Assembly (NCBI RefSeq): GCF_001650695.1
Contig: NZ_LWQS01000040.1
Span: 24,299 to 88,298, forward strand
From: Chloroflexus islandicus
GTDB taxonomy: Bacteria; Chloroflexota; Chloroflexia; Chloroflexales; Chloroflexaceae
Direction of reading: 5' to 3'
Length of the DNA stretch: 64,000 nt
The first letter of the stretch is position 1, and every line of letters starts with the position of its first letter. Below the pieces are notes generated by a model. That model was not told the DNA's origin. It did no database searches and saw nothing but the letters and a program-made list of their open reading frames with translations. Of the stretch, positions 1-10,394 are shown one piece after another. Both the position numbers and the translations under genes were made by a program.

Positions 1-493
1 TGAGGGCCAGATCAACGCCGGGATAGCTCCACGCCGCATGCAGCGTCACGAGATCAGTCACGACGGTCACCACCCGAAACGCATTATGCCGGCGCCGCCG
101 GGCCGCGCAGACGAGGCGATGCACCAGCGGATGGGTGACAACCACTAGTCGCGGACGGCGTTCGGCCAGCAGGCGTTCGAGATTCTGGCGGGCAATCAGA
201 TAGACCACTCGCGAGAGAAAGCCAACAGTTGAGCGCGAATTGGTCAGTTGGAACGAGAAATTGTACAGTTTCAGCCAGCGAGTCGAAAGCTGGTCATAGA
301 GACCGGGAGCGCTGCGCACGCCGGGCACATTTGTGGCCTGCAACAGATCCTCGATGGCCCACGTAATGCTCCCGCCCGACAACTGTTCGAGCGCCGCGCT
401 AATCGCCACCGCTGCGCTGCGGTGGCCGCCGCCGGTATCAGAAATGGCAAACAGCACATCAATCGGCTGCCGATTCGTAGCGGTCTCAATCAT
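1..493 (-). CDS. MGDG-synthase-like glycosyltransferase, N-terminal part (cut by window edge)
   Basis: Reading leftward from an ATG whose complement is at 491-493, the frame stays open to the window edge, giving about 164 residues. The N-terminus has the glycine-rich sugar-nucleotide loop DTGGGHRSAA near residues 20-29, typical of MGDG synthase/GT28-type processive glycosyltransferases, and continues through an LVVVTHPLVH strand as in the first Rossmann domain. The start overlaps the stop of the upstream paralogue in an ATGATTGA arrangement, so translation is probably coupled. The family moves a hexose from UDP-sugar to diacylglycerol or a monoglycosyl lipid at the membrane face. The acceptor domain lies outside the window, so sugar and acceptor specificity cannot be judged. 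Confidence 0.8.
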   Translation of the reverse strand, partial: MIETATNRQPIDVLFAISDTGGGHRSAAVAISAALEQLSGGSITWAIEDLLQATNVPGVRSAPGLYDQLSTRWLKLYNFSFQLTNSRSTVGFLSRVVYLIARQNLERLLAERRPRLVVVTHPLVHRLVCAARRRRHNAFRVVTVVTDLVTLHAAWSYPGVDLAL

Positions 494-1625
494 AGCGATG
501 TTGTTCTAGATCAGCGATGACCTTCTCGGCAATCTCAAGCGCAGCGTGTGGCCGGGCCGCCGCCTGCGCGCACTGGCGCATTTCCAGCAACATGGTGGGA
601 TGGTTGAGCAGATTGAGCACGGCCCGCGGGGTCGACTCGCACATCCGCAATTGGATGCCGCTGCCGGTGCTGACCACATAATCAGCATTCCATTCCTCGT
701 GACCGGGGATGGGGTCAATAATTACCATAGGCGTTCCCCGCGCCATCACCTCGCTGACAATCAGGCCACCCGCTTTGGTAATCACCAAATCGCTCGCCGT
801 AATCAGATCATCGACGTAATCGATAAAACCAAGCACACGCAGATCGACACTCGGGGTCGAGATAAAATCGCTCAGCGACTCGACCAGCGTGGTATTGCGT
901 CCAGCCACAACCACGAGGGTCGCCTTGAGGTCACTTTGCATCAAGCCGCTCACGATTTGGCGCACGTGATCATCATCAACCCCGCCGCCGAATAAGGTGA
1001 CAACCGTGCCATCAAGCGGCAAATCACGCCGCATGCGGGCCATCCGGCAATCGTTAGGCTGGGCAAACTGGGGATCGATCGGGATCCCGCTCACCACAAT
1101 CTGCTGCGGGCTAATGCCGCGCTCGATCAATTGGGCGCGCGTTTGCTCATCACCCACAAAATAGCCATCAATTTCGGTATATGTCCAGAAGGTATGGGCC
1201 GCATAATCGGTAATCACGCAATAGATCGGCTCAACGAGGCGCGCGCTGCGTTTATAGCCGACGAGCAGCTCCATCGGCAAGAAGTGGGTGCAGATAATCA
1301 CTTCTGGTTGAAACGCGCGCAGCACCTCTTTGAGACCATTGGTACCGATGCTCTCAACCAGTTTGCGAATATTGTTGGTAATTTCAGCCAGATTCGGATC
1401 AGCGTTGGTCTGGGTATAAAAATACCCCCACACCAGCGGCGCCCGATCGGTCAATTCAAGGTACGAGCGCGCATAGGCGAGACGGAACAGGCGCGAAGTA
1501 TGATCGAGCACATCCTCAACCCGCACCTCTCCCGGCTGGCGACGGCTAAACGCAGCGGCCAACGCTTCGGCTGCGCGTTTGTGGCCAGTGCCAACCGATG
1601 CGTGCAAAATCAAGACTCGCGGCAT
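486..1625 (-). CDS. MGDG-synthase-like glycosyltransferase (GT28)
   Basis: The 379-residue product is full length for the MGDG synthase/UgtP family. It begins with the ILHASVGTGHKRAA loop (about residues 5-18, acceptor/membrane domain), has the domain-linking VSGIPIDPQF segment near residue 180, and a C-terminal GT28 half with TLFGGGVDDDH and the nucleotide-sugar signature TKAGGLIVSEVMARGTP. The family glycosylates diacylglycerol in the cytoplasmic membrane. Green filamentous phototrophs make mono- and diglycosyl diacylglycerols, also found in the chlorosome envelope, which fits this gene and the overlapping paralogue downstream acting in sequence. The start is supported by a GGAGA ribosome site about 7 bases upstream. 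It diverges from the pyr operon. Galactose versus glucose use is not decidable here. Confidence 0.88.
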   Translation of the reverse strand: MPRVLILHASVGTGHKRAAEALAAAFSRRQPGEVRVEDVLDHTSRLFRLAYARSYLELTDRAPLVWGYFYTQTNADPNLAEITNNIRKLVESIGTNGLKEVLRAFQPEVIICTHFLPMELLVGYKRSARLVEPIYCVITDYAAHTFWTYTEIDGYFVGDEQTRAQLIERGISPQQIVVSGIPIDPQFAQPNDCRMARMRRDLPLDGTVVTLFGGGVDDDHVRQIVSGLMQSDLKATLVVVAGRNTTLVESLSDFISTPSVDLRVLGFIDYVDDLITASDLVITKAGGLIVSEVMARGTPMVIIDPIPGHEEWNADYVVSTGSGIQLRMCESTPRAVLNLLNHPTMLLEMRQCAQAAARPHAALEIAEKVIADLEQHRYD

Positions 1626-1730
1626 AACAGTATCTCCGGCGAGGCGCCATCTCGGCGCGCAAGTAGTTGCTCACTTGACGGTATGGTACCATGTTTCGCC
1701 GTTATGTGTGGCGAGGCGCCCCACCGTTTG

Positions 1731-1759
1731 TTGACACCCCCGCCGGGGTGTGGTACGAT
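1731..1759 (+). promoter_or_regulatory. pyr operon promoter (sigma-70 type)
   Basis: A perfect -35 TTGACA (1731-1736) is separated by exactly 17 bases from a -10 TACGAT (1754-1759), which is also preceded by TGG as an extended -10. Transcription would begin near 1766, giving a leader of about 155 bases before pyrR that contains the PyrR hairpin, the leader ORF and the attenuator. Confidence 0.85.
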
Positions 1760-1774
1760 GCAACCGCCTTTAAT

Positions 1775-1792
1775 ACAGCCCCGTGAGGCTGT
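1775..1792 (+). promoter_or_regulatory. PyrR-binding RNA hairpin in the pyr leader
   Basis: ACAGCC and GGCTGT form a six-pair stem around the loop CCGTGA. The sequence CCCCGTGAGGCTG resembles the conserved PyrR recognition loop of other pyr leaders (CC-N-GNGAGG core). It ends two bases before the AAGGAG ribosome site (1794-1799) of the leader ORF, so PyrR bound to RNA in the presence of UMP would be expected to block ribosome entry there. Confidence 0.8.
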
Positions 1793-1808
1793 AAAGGAGC
1801 ATAAATAG

Positions 1809-3388
<1,580 letters not shown>

Positions 3389-3399
3389 GGGGGGATACA

Positions 3400-4860
3400 A
3401 TGCGGTATCTGATCAAAAATGGCACGATCATCGATCCGGCGAACCGGGTGGCGACGATCGGCGATATTCTGGTTGCGAACGGCAAAGTGGAGCGTTTGTA
3501 CGATCTCGCCGACTTGCACAGCGAACGCGAGCCGATCGGGCCGGATGTGGAAGTGATTAATGCGCGCGGTTGCGTGGTGGCGCCGGGGTTTACCGACCTC
3601 CACACCCATCTGCGCCAACCGGGTGAAGAGCACAAAGAGACGATCGCTAGCGCCAGCGCCGCCGCAGCGGTCGGGGGGTTCACCACGCTCTGCGCGCGCC
3701 CAACCACGCGCCCCACGCCTGACAACGCCGCCGCGATCCGGCAGTTGCGCGAATTGGCCGACAGTCACGGCAGCGTGCGGATCGATCTGATCGGCGCGCT
3801 GACGTTGGGCAATGAGGGGCGCGTGCTGAGCGAGATGCGGGAACTGGCGGAAGCCGGCTGCATCGCCTTCAGTGATGGCGGGCGCACGATCGCCGATGCG
3901 GCGCTGATGCGCAATGCCATGGCCTACGCGGCGGCCTTGGGCTTGCCGGTGATGGTGAGCTGCCAAGATCCGCAGCTCGCTGCCGGCGGCGTCGCTCATG
4001 AGGGTGCGGTGAGCATTCGCTTAGGGCTGCCCGGCATACCCGCTGCCGCTGAAGAGGCGATCGTTGCCCGCGACATTGCGCTAGCCGAGGCAACCGGTGC
4101 CCACCTGCACATCAGCCGGGTCAGCACCGCCGGCAGCGTGGCGCTGATCCGCGCTGCCCGCGCGCGCGGTGTGCGGGTGACTGCCGAAGTCACGCCGCAC
4201 CACCTCACCTTGACCGATCGCTGGCTGCTCGGCTGGCTGGAAGAGCGCAACGAAATCGAGACGGGCCGGCCCGGCGCGCATCCCGATCTCAGCCTGCCGT
4301 CGTGGCTCAATCCAGCCCTACTGCCGCCGTACGATAGTTCGACCCGTGTCGAACCGCCGCTGCGCAACATCGAACATGTCGAGGCATTGGTTGAAGGGTT
4401 GCGCGACGGCGTGATTGATGCGATTGCCGTTGACCATGCGCCGCATGCGCTGGTCGATCGCGATTGCGAATACGGCATCGCGCCACCCGGCATGAGCGGG
4501 TTAGAGACGGCGTTGGCACTGGCGCTGACCCTCGTCCACCGGGGCGAGCTTGATATCGTCAACCTGATCGCCAAACTGACCGAAGGCCCGGCCCAAGTGA
4601 TTAACCGCTCGCCGGCCAACCTGCGCCCCGGCGCAACGGCTGACATCGTGATCTTCGATCCGGAACGCAGTTGGGTGGTTGATCCAGACCAGTTTGTGTC
4701 GCGGGGCAGAAACACGCCTCTGCGCGGCCAGCGCCTGAAAGGGCAGGTCATGTTGACGATGGCCGCCGGCAAGATCGTCTTCCGCCGCGACGATTTTGGC
4801 CGGCAAGCGCAGGCCGCGCCGCAACCTTCACGGCTGGAAGGGATTTTGGGCACCGAATAG
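3400..4860 (+). CDS. pyrC: Dihydroorotase (PyrC, class I type)
   Basis: Dihydroorotase cyclises carbamoyl aspartate to dihydroorotate. The 486-residue amidohydrolase shows the zinc ligands HTH in FTDLHTHLRQPGEEHKE (about residues 65-81), AEVTPHHLTL (about 265) and the catalytic Asp in AVDHAPHA near residue 350. It is some 50 residues longer than usual. The extra length includes an insertion of roughly 30 residues between HHLTLTD and the substrate-binding VEPPLRN segment, rich in Pro, Gly and acidic residues, where PyrC normally has a short linker. The residue after the HxH region reads ARPTTRPTPDN rather than the more common AMPNT. Active-site residues otherwise look intact. A GGGGGG-rich ribosome site precedes the ATG. 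It closes the pyrRBC operon. Confidence 0.94.
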   Translation: MRYLIKNGTIIDPANRVATIGDILVANGKVERLYDLADLHSEREPIGPDVEVINARGCVVAPGFTDLHTHLRQPGEEHKETIASASAAAAVGGFTTLCARPTTRPTPDNAAAIRQLRELADSHGSVRIDLIGALTLGNEGRVLSEMRELAEAGCIAFSDGGRTIADAALMRNAMAYAAALGLPVMVSCQDPQLAAGGVAHEGAVSIRLGLPGIPAAAEEAIVARDIALAEATGAHLHISRVSTAGSVALIRAARARGVRVTAEVTPHHLTLTDRWLLGWLEERNEIETGRPGAHPDLSLPSWLNPALLPPYDSSTRVEPPLRNIEHVEALVEGLRDGVIDAIAVDHAPHALVDRDCEYGIAPPGMSGLETALALALTLVHRGELDIVNLIAKLTEGPAQVINRSPANLRPGATADIVIFDPERSWVVDPDQFVSRGRNTPLRGQRLKGQVMLTMAAGKIVFRRDDFGRQAQAAPQPSRLEGILGTE

Positions 4861-4916
4861 CCTCATCGGTAACAATGGCATTCCCGCACGCGGCGGTTTG
4901 CCGCGCGCGACGCATT

Positions 4917-4948
4917 GCAGCCGCGCATAACCTGCGCGGCTGCTGTTT
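4917..4948 (+). terminator. Terminator after pyrC
   Basis: GCAGCCGCGC (4917-4926) and GCGCGGCTGC (4934-4943) form a perfect ten-pair stem with a seven-base loop, followed by a short TGTTT tail. It sits in the gap between pyrC and the response-regulator gene. Confidence 0.7.
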
Positions 4949-4982
4949 CCCATGGTAAGATGCTTAGAGAGAAGGAGGGGCT

Positions 4983-5642
4983 ATGAGTAATCCGATCACC
5001 ATTCTCATCGCCGATGATCATACCATGTTCCGGCAAGGGCTGCGCGAAATCCTTGAGCGCAAAGGCGGCTTTCAGGTCGTGGCCGAGGTGCGTGACGGCG
5101 CCGCCGCCGTCGAGGCAGCCAAAGCGACCAAACCCGATATTGCCTTGCTCGACGTTTCGATGCCAGTGATGACCGGGATCGAGGCGGCGCGCCAGATCGC
5201 ACAGGTAAGCCCGGAAACTCGTTGCGTGGTGTTAACCATGCACCGCGACGAACAGACGGTGCTGGAGGCGTTGCGCGCCGGCGCGAATGCGTATCTGCTC
5301 AAAGACGCTGATGCCAGCGAATTGATCGAAGCGATTCACGTGGTGTATCGCGGCGAAGCCGCGCTGGCGGGCAGCGCAGCGGCGCGCGTGCTCGATCTGC
5401 TGCGCCGCAACGACAATGCGCCGGCGCTCAACGAAGTGTTGACGCCGCGCGAACGCGATATTCTCGCGCTCGTGGCGCAAGGCGACGATAATCGCGCGAT
5501 TGCGCTCAAGCTGAGTTTGGCTGAAAAGACGGTCGGCAACCGCCTGAGCGAAATCTTCCAGAAGTTGGGGGTGAGCAATCGCACACAGGCGGCGATTGTG
5601 GCGGTGCAACGGGGGCTGGTGCCGCCGCCGGAGTTGCGGTAG
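4983..5642 (+). CDS. NarL/FixJ-family response regulator
   Basis: The 219-residue protein has a receiver domain (residues 1-125) with acidic pocket DD at 11-12, phosphorylatable Asp57 in IALLDVSMPVMTG and Lys in LLKDADASE, followed by a LuxR-type helix-turn-helix (about residues 148-210) beginning LTPRERDIL and containing the recognition helix region EKTVGNRLSEIF. It should be a phosphorylation-dependent DNA-binding regulator in the cytoplasm. No histidine kinase is adjacent, so it is an orphan here; the partner and targets are unknown. An AAGGAGG ribosome site precedes the ATG. It sits behind its own gap and terminator after pyrC and is probably not part of the pyr operon. Confidence 0.92.
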   Translation: MSNPITILIADDHTMFRQGLREILERKGGFQVVAEVRDGAAAVEAAKATKPDIALLDVSMPVMTGIEAARQIAQVSPETRCVVLTMHRDEQTVLEALRAGANAYLLKDADASELIEAIHVVYRGEAALAGSAAARVLDLLRRNDNAPALNEVLTPRERDILALVAQGDDNRAIALKLSLAEKTVGNRLSEIFQKLGVSNRTQAAIVAVQRGLVPPPELR

Positions 5643-5649
5643 GGGTGGG

Positions 5650-6080
5650 AACGCCGGTACCCGGCCCTAAAGGGCCGGGCTAGGGTTACGAAGCCCGCTG
5701 CGCGGGCTGATGGCCCTCACCCCCCAACCCCCGCTCCCACCTGACGGCGGGAGCGGGAGAGCCGTTGGATGGCGGGCAAGGGATTGCAGGAGCGGAACGT
5801 AGCAGCGCCCCGTTCCCGCTGGCGCGGGAAAAGGGCTGGGGGTGAGGGTGTCATCGTACTCACCGCCGGGGGCACGGGAGTGTGGGGGATGTGCCCCCAC
5901 CCCTTGCCCCTCCCCCGCTGGGGGAGGGGAGAGATGCCCCCACCCCTTGCCCCTCCCCCGCTGGGGGAGAGGGAATAGGGAGCCGGGAAAAGGTAAGGCT
6001 ACTCCCTTCCTCCCTGCTCCCCATTCCCCATCCTTTGCGGCTTTGCGTTTAACATCTTGGCAATCTTCGCGTTCGTTGCG
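5650..6080. repeat. Intergenic repeat mosaic
   Basis: This gene-free stretch opens with the double palindrome CCCGGCCCTAAAGGGCCGGG plus GCCCGCTGCGCGGGC (5664-5711), then Pro-codon-like runs CCCTCCCCCGCTGGGGGAGGG in two near-identical copies (about 5900-5970), and ends in GCAAAG/CTTTGCG-type degenerate repeat. No coding signal is credible in any frame. The same modules recur across the window. Confidence 0.75.
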
Positions 6081-6186
6081 GCTTTGCCCCTCTGGGACGC
6101 GAGCGGGGAATAGAGGCGAAAATGCACTTGCACTTTCCAAGGCTACCTATCAGCGAGGATTTTATTTCACACTAGATTGAGGAAAC

Positions 6187-7149
6187 ATGCTCACACTTAC
6201 CGGCATTCACCACGTGACCGCCATTTCTGCCGATATTCGGCGCAATTATGACTTTTACACCCGTGTGCTGGGGATGCGGCTAGTGAAGCGCACCGTTAAC
6301 CAAGACGACACTAGCGCCTACCACCTGTTCTATGCCGATGGAGCCGGCACTCCCGGCAGTGACCTGACCTTCTTCGACTGGCCGTTGCCGCGGGAACGGC
6401 GGGGGACGCACAGTATTACCCGCACGATGCTGCGCGTCAACGGTGCGGCGAGTCTGGAGTGGTGGGCCAAGCGGCTGCGCGCCGAAGGGGTGCAAACCGG
6501 CGATATAACCGAGCGCGATGGCCGGTTAACGCTCGATCTGGAAGACCCGGAAGGGCAACGGCTTTCACTGATCGATGACGGCGGGACGGGCACGTTTGTG
6601 CCGTGGGAGCAGAGTCCGGTACCGCCCGAATATCAGATTCGCGGGTTAGGGCCGGTGATGCTCAGCGTGGCGCGGCTCGGCCTGACCGATGCGGTGCTGC
6701 GCATGGTCTTGGGCATGCAGCCGCAGCGCACCTATCCGCACCCCGACTTCTCCAACGACACGGTGCATGTCTATGCGATGGGCAACGGCGGGCCGGCAGC
6801 GGAAGTCCACGTGGTAGCCCAACCGCACTTGCCGCCGGCGCAAGCCGGAGCTGGCGGCGTGCATCACGTCGCGTTCCGGGTGCCGACCTTTGCCGAGCAT
6901 ACGGCGTGGGCGCAGCGGCTGCGCGAATTACGCATTCCCAACAGCGGCATCGTTGATCGCTACTATTTCCGCAGCCTGTATTTTCGCGAACCGAACGGCA
7001 TCCTCTTTGAGCTAGCCACCGACGAACCGGGATTTGCCGTTGATGAACCGGCAGAAACGCTGGGCGAGCGATTGGCGCTGCCGCCGTTCCTCGAACCGCA
7101 CCGGCACGTGATTGAAGCTGGGTTGAAACCGTTGGTGGTACACGGGTAA
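6187..7149 (+). CDS. Ring-cleaving dioxygenase of the glyoxalase/VOC fold (MhqO/MhqA-like)
   Basis: The 320-residue product has two vicinal-oxygen-chelate modules, each a repeated beta-alpha-beta unit. The first begins [15 protein letters not shown] (metal-ligand His near residue 8) and the second contains [10 protein letters not shown] (about residue 222), with a late [10 protein letters not shown] segment providing the Glu ligand. The whole pattern, including [10 protein letters not shown] and [16 protein letters not shown], is that of the MhqA/MhqO hydroquinone-type ring-cleaving dioxygenases, which open aromatic or quinol rings using Fe2+ or Mn2+. The natural substrate here is not known. 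It appears monocistronic, with GAGGAAAC just before the ATG and a strong terminator after the stop. Confidence 0.85.
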   Translation: MLTLTGIHHVTAISADIRRNYDFYTRVLGMRLVKRTVNQDDTSAYHLFYADGAGTPGSDLTFFDWPLPRERRGTHSITRTMLRVNGAASLEWWAKRLRAEGVQTGDITERDGRLTLDLEDPEGQRLSLIDDGGTGTFVPWEQSPVPPEYQIRGLGPVMLSVARLGLTDAVLRMVLGMQPQRTYPHPDFSNDTVHVYAMGNGGPAAEVHVVAQPHLPPAQAGAGGVHHVAFRVPTFAEHTAWAQRLRELRIPNSGIVDRYYFRSLYFREPNGILFELATDEPGFAVDEPAETLGERLALPPFLEPHRHVIEAGLKPLVVHG

Positions 7150-7185
7150 TCGCCACAACCGGGAACTTCTCCCCATTACGATGGG

Positions 7186-7210
7186 AAGGCGGCCCCTTGG
7201 CCGCCTTTTT
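7186..7210 (+). terminator. Terminator after the VOC dioxygenase
   Basis: GGCGGCC and GGCCGCC form a seven-pair stem around CCTT, immediately followed by TTTTT (7206-7210); AA upstream can extend the stem against the T-tract. This is a canonical intrinsic terminator. Confidence 0.9.
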
Positions 7211-7225
7211 GCTACCCGGTATACT
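7197..7225 (+). promoter_or_regulatory. Possible htpX promoter
   Basis: TTGGCC (7197-7202), 17 bases, then TATACT (7220-7225). The -35 half overlaps the preceding terminator and matches the consensus only partly. Support is mainly the good -10 and its location 48 bases before htpX. Confidence 0.45.
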
Positions 7226-7272
7226 ACCAGTGCAATCGCAAGAACCTTGCTCTTAATTGTGGAGGACGCCAC

Positions 7273-8166
7273 ATGACAATATTTGTGAATAGCTTGAAAA
7301 CGGTTGGTCTGCTTGGCCTGCTCACCGGTCTCTTCATTGTGATTGGCGGCGCGGTCGGCGGCCAAATCGGTATGATTATCGCTTTCGTTCTGGCTATTGT
7401 GATGAACATGGGCGCGTGGTGGTTCTCGGACAAACTCGCGCTGAAGATGAGCGGCGCGCAAGAGGTCTCGCCGAGCGAAGCGCCCGAATTGCATGCGATG
7501 GTCGAAGAACTCTCGCGCCGGGCCGGCATTCCCAAGCCGCGAGTCTACATTATTGATACCGATGCGCCGAATGCTTTTGCGACCGGACGTGACCCTGAGC
7601 ACGGCGCGGTGGCGGTGACAACCGGCATTGCCCGGCTGCTCACCCGTGAAGAGCTGGCCGGCGTGATTGCGCACGAGCTGGCGCACATTAAGCACCGCGA
7701 TACGCTGATCTCATCGATTGCGGCGACAATTGCTGGTGCGATTGGCATGCTGGCCGATATGGTGATGTGGGGGATGATCTTCGCCGGCCTTGGCGGGAGT
7801 GATGAGGAAGAGGGTGGTGGCATCGCTGGTTTGGTGGGTGGCGTACTCACTGCGATGCTGGCCCCGATTATGGCCCTGATAATTCAGATGGCGATCTCGC
7901 GCTCGCGTGAGTACATGGCTGACGCTGGCGGCGCGCAAATCCTTGGCAACCCCTTGCCGCTTGCCAGCGCGCTTGAGAAGCTAGAGTGGGCGGCTGGCCG
8001 GATGCCGATGGACGAGGCTCGTCCAGCGACAGCGCACCTGTACATCGTCAACCCGGTGTTGGGCGGGCTGGCCAGTCTCTTCCGCACTCACCCAGAGACG
8101 CACAAGCGCATCTCGCGCTTGCGGGCGATGGCCAATCGCAGCGGCAATACTGCGATCGCGGCGTAA
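7273..8166 (+). CDS. htpX: Membrane zinc metalloprotease HtpX
   Basis: HtpX is an M48 protease that degrades misfolded membrane proteins. The 297-residue protein has two N-terminal membrane helices (about residues 10-30 and 35-55), the zinc motif HELAHIKHRD with His134, Glu135 and His138, then a second hydrophobic pair (about 150-175 and 188-210) and the third zinc-ligand region SREYMADAGGA near residue 213. FRTHPETHKRI near the C-terminus is also a family hallmark. An extra acidic/glycine stretch (SDEEEGGGIAG) lies between helices 3 and 4. GTGGAGG precedes the ATG. It stands alone between two terminators, so it is probably monocistronic. Confidence 0.95.
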   Translation: MTIFVNSLKTVGLLGLLTGLFIVIGGAVGGQIGMIIAFVLAIVMNMGAWWFSDKLALKMSGAQEVSPSEAPELHAMVEELSRRAGIPKPRVYIIDTDAPNAFATGRDPEHGAVAVTTGIARLLTREELAGVIAHELAHIKHRDTLISSIAATIAGAIGMLADMVMWGMIFAGLGGSDEEEGGGIAGLVGGVLTAMLAPIMALIIQMAISRSREYMADAGGAQILGNPLPLASALEKLEWAAGRMPMDEARPATAHLYIVNPVLGGLASLFRTHPETHKRISRLRAMANRSGNTAIAA

Positions 8167-8214
8167 CTGGCTCACGCAGCGCGTTAGCATAGATTTCCTC
8201 CTTCCCCCTTCAGC

Positions 8215-8247
8215 GGGCGTCACTCAATGGCGAGTGGCGCCCATTTT
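8215..8247 (+). terminator. Terminator after htpX
   Basis: GGGCGTCACTC (8215-8225) pairs with GAGTGGCGCCC (8232-8242), with one G-U pair, around a six-base loop; ATTTTG follows. The next gene's candidate -10 TACAAT lies at 8252-8257. Confidence 0.75.
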
Positions 8248-8322
8248 GCGGTACAATGCGATTGCAATCTTGCCACACCCGCAGGCGCAGCGACGGTGCG
8301 CCTTTGCGTAACGGACTCTCCT

Positions 8323-10320
8323 ATGAAACGGTTCCTTCTTCTGCTTGTGCTCGCATTGCTGGCCGGCTGCATACCGGTAGACGAGAAACCGCCGGAACTT
8401 AATCAGCCAACTGCCACACCGCACCCTACTACCGGCACCACCAGCGCACCGACCCGCCCGCCCACACCGGTGACAGTGACCAATCCAGACCCGTCCGGAG
8501 CGGATGAAATCGCTCTGATCGATGCGGCGCGTCGCTTACCACGCGATCAGATTGAGCTCGCGCGCCAGCTCGGCGCGTGCCGTCCGGCGCCAGAGGCCTG
8601 CCCCGACGTCGCCCGCACCGATCCGCTCGAGGTGCAAGTTGGCGAACGGCGCACCTTCTTCGTGACCGATTTCAGCACCGACACCCAGTACGAGATCACT
8701 GCCGAGCTTCGCTACGCTGGGCCGGTGGTGTTGATGTACGTCGAAACCGGTGTGCCTTACGAACAGCGCGACCTCGAACGAGCAGCGCGCACGTTTGAAC
8801 AAGAGATCTACCCGCGCACCCGCGAGATTTTTGGCAGTGAAGCGCAACCCGGCGTCGATGGCGACAACCGGATCACGATCCTTAATGCCGTCGAGCGCAG
8901 CAGCCAGATTCTCGGCTACTACTCGTCGAGCGACTCGCTGACGCGGCAAGTCAATCGCTACAGCAACGAACGCGAGATGTTCTTTATGAACATCGACCTG
9001 ATGCCGTTCGGCAGCGACACCTACCTCGATGTGCTGGCCCACGAATTTCAGCACATGATCCATCAAAACGAACAGCCGGGAGGAGCGCTCTGGCTCAATG
9101 AGGGAATGTCACAGTTGGCCGAAGACCTCAACGGCTTTCAGCAAGAAGGTTTCATCCCGCTCTACCTGCGCAATACCGACATTCAACTGACCGGGTGGGG
9201 CTTTGCGCCAAGCCAATCGGGCGTGCATTACGGCGCTGCCCACCTCTTTATGCGCTACATCTATGCCCAATACGCCGGTCAAGACCAACTGCGACCCTTA
9301 ATCCGGGCCAATGCGGGCAATAACCTCGAAGCATTCGTCGAACTGGCCGCACGCACCCGGCCTGACATCACCCATTTTCGCCAGATTATGGCCGACTGGG
9401 CAGTTGCCAATCTGATCAATGACCCCAAGGTGGGAGACGGGCGCTACACCTACGACACCGGCACCGAATTGAGCAATTTGTTGCCGCGCACCGTGCGGCC
9501 AGACGTGATAGAGAACCGCCATAGCGACGACATCGTGCAGTTTGGCGTCGATTATCTGTCGTTGCCGCGCAACACGCGCACCGTCACCTTCCGCGGCGAC
9601 ACCACCGTGCGCATCGCCGGGCAGATGCCGCGCGGGCGCTATGCGTGGTGGAGCAACCGCAGCGATGATAGTATTGCGACGCTCACCCGCAAGATCGATC
9701 TGCGTGGGGTCAGTTCGGCGACGCTCACCTTTGACACGTGGTTCGAGATCGAAGACGATTATGACTACGCCTTCGTCACCGTTTCGACCGACGGCGGGCG
9801 GACGTGGGAGACCCTGCCCGGCAAGTGGACAACCGACTACGACCCGCAGGGGGTGAATTACGGCCATGGGTTGACCGGGGTGTCGGGGAGGCCGGAGGCG
9901 AACCTTGAAGATGGCCTGCGCGGACGCTGGGTGAGCGAGGAGATGGATCTGACGCCGTTTGCCGGGCAAGAGGTATTGTTGCGCTTTTGGTCGATCAACG
10001 ATCAAGGGGTGCATGCACCGGGGATCATCATTGACAACATCGCCATTCCTGAAATCGGCTTCCGCGACGATGTGGAAAGCGGGGCAGGCGATTGGGAAGC
10101 TGCCGGCTTTGTGCGCATCGACGGCGATCTGCCGCAGCAGTGGGAACTACGGCTGGTGCGCACCGCGACCGATGGCCAGATCACGGTGGAACCGCTAACG
10201 GTCGATGCCGATGGCGTTGCGACGGCCACGTTAAACAACGGCGAGCGAGGGGTCTTGGTGGTGATTGCGGTCACGCCGCACACCAGTGAACGGGCGCAGT
10301 ACGAGGTGATCAGCGAGTAG
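8323..10320 (+). CDS. Exported zinc metallopeptidase lipoprotein (immune-inhibitor-A-like)
   Basis: The ATG at 8323 gives a 665-residue protein starting with a clear lipoprotein signal (MKRFLLLLVLALLAGC, Cys16), then a Pro/Thr-rich linker to about residue 55. The catalytic region has HEFQHMIH with His240, Glu241 and His244, followed about 20 residues on by LNEGMSQLAED supplying the distal Glu. This gluzincin layout resembles the peptidase M6/immune inhibitor A region. The C-terminal half (about residues 400-610) looks like a beta-sandwich of the type found after M6 domains, with DYDYAFVTVSTDGG and a repeat-like VLLRFWSINDQG. A longer in-frame reading back to 8227 is rejected because it would bury the signal peptide. 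The protein likely acts outside the membrane on proteins or peptides; substrate unknown. Confidence 0.8.
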   Translation: MKRFLLLLVLALLAGCIPVDEKPPELNQPTATPHPTTGTTSAPTRPPTPVTVTNPDPSGADEIALIDAARRLPRDQIELARQLGACRPAPEACPDVARTDPLEVQVGERRTFFVTDFSTDTQYEITAELRYAGPVVLMYVETGVPYEQRDLERAARTFEQEIYPRTREIFGSEAQPGVDGDNRITILNAVERSSQILGYYSSSDSLTRQVNRYSNEREMFFMNIDLMPFGSDTYLDVLAHEFQHMIHQNEQPGGALWLNEGMSQLAEDLNGFQQEGFIPLYLRNTDIQLTGWGFAPSQSGVHYGAAHLFMRYIYAQYAGQDQLRPLIRANAGNNLEAFVELAARTRPDITHFRQIMADWAVANLINDPKVGDGRYTYDTGTELSNLLPRTVRPDVIENRHSDDIVQFGVDYLSLPRNTRTVTFRGDTTVRIAGQMPRGRYAWWSNRSDDSIATLTRKIDLRGVSSATLTFDTWFEIEDDYDYAFVTVSTDGGRTWETLPGKWTTDYDPQGVNYGHGLTGVSGRPEANLEDGLRGRWVSEEMDLTPFAGQEVLLRFWSINDQGVHAPGIIIDNIAIPEIGFRDDVESGAGDWEAAGFVRIDGDLPQQWELRLVRTATDGQITVEPLTVDADGVATATLNNGERGVLVVIAVTPHTSERAQYEVISE

Positions 10321-10343
10321 CGACGCCGGAGCACTGCGCACTA

Positions 10344-10378
10344 GGGCACAGCACGCTAGGACACAATACGCTGTGCCC
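10344..10378 (+). terminator. Hairpin after the lipoprotein peptidase
   Basis: GGGCACAGC (10344-10352) and GCTGTGCCC (10370-10378) make a nine-pair stem with a 17-base loop. There is no T-tract, so it may be a processing or weak termination structure between two peptidase genes. Confidence 0.4.
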
Positions 10379-10394
10379 ATACGAGAGGCTACAG

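Noticed and set aside
1131..1808. 225-codon plus-strand frame opposite the glycosyltransferase
   Set aside because: It runs through the pyr promoter and PyrR hairpin and lacks motifs; the minus-strand gene is strongly supported.
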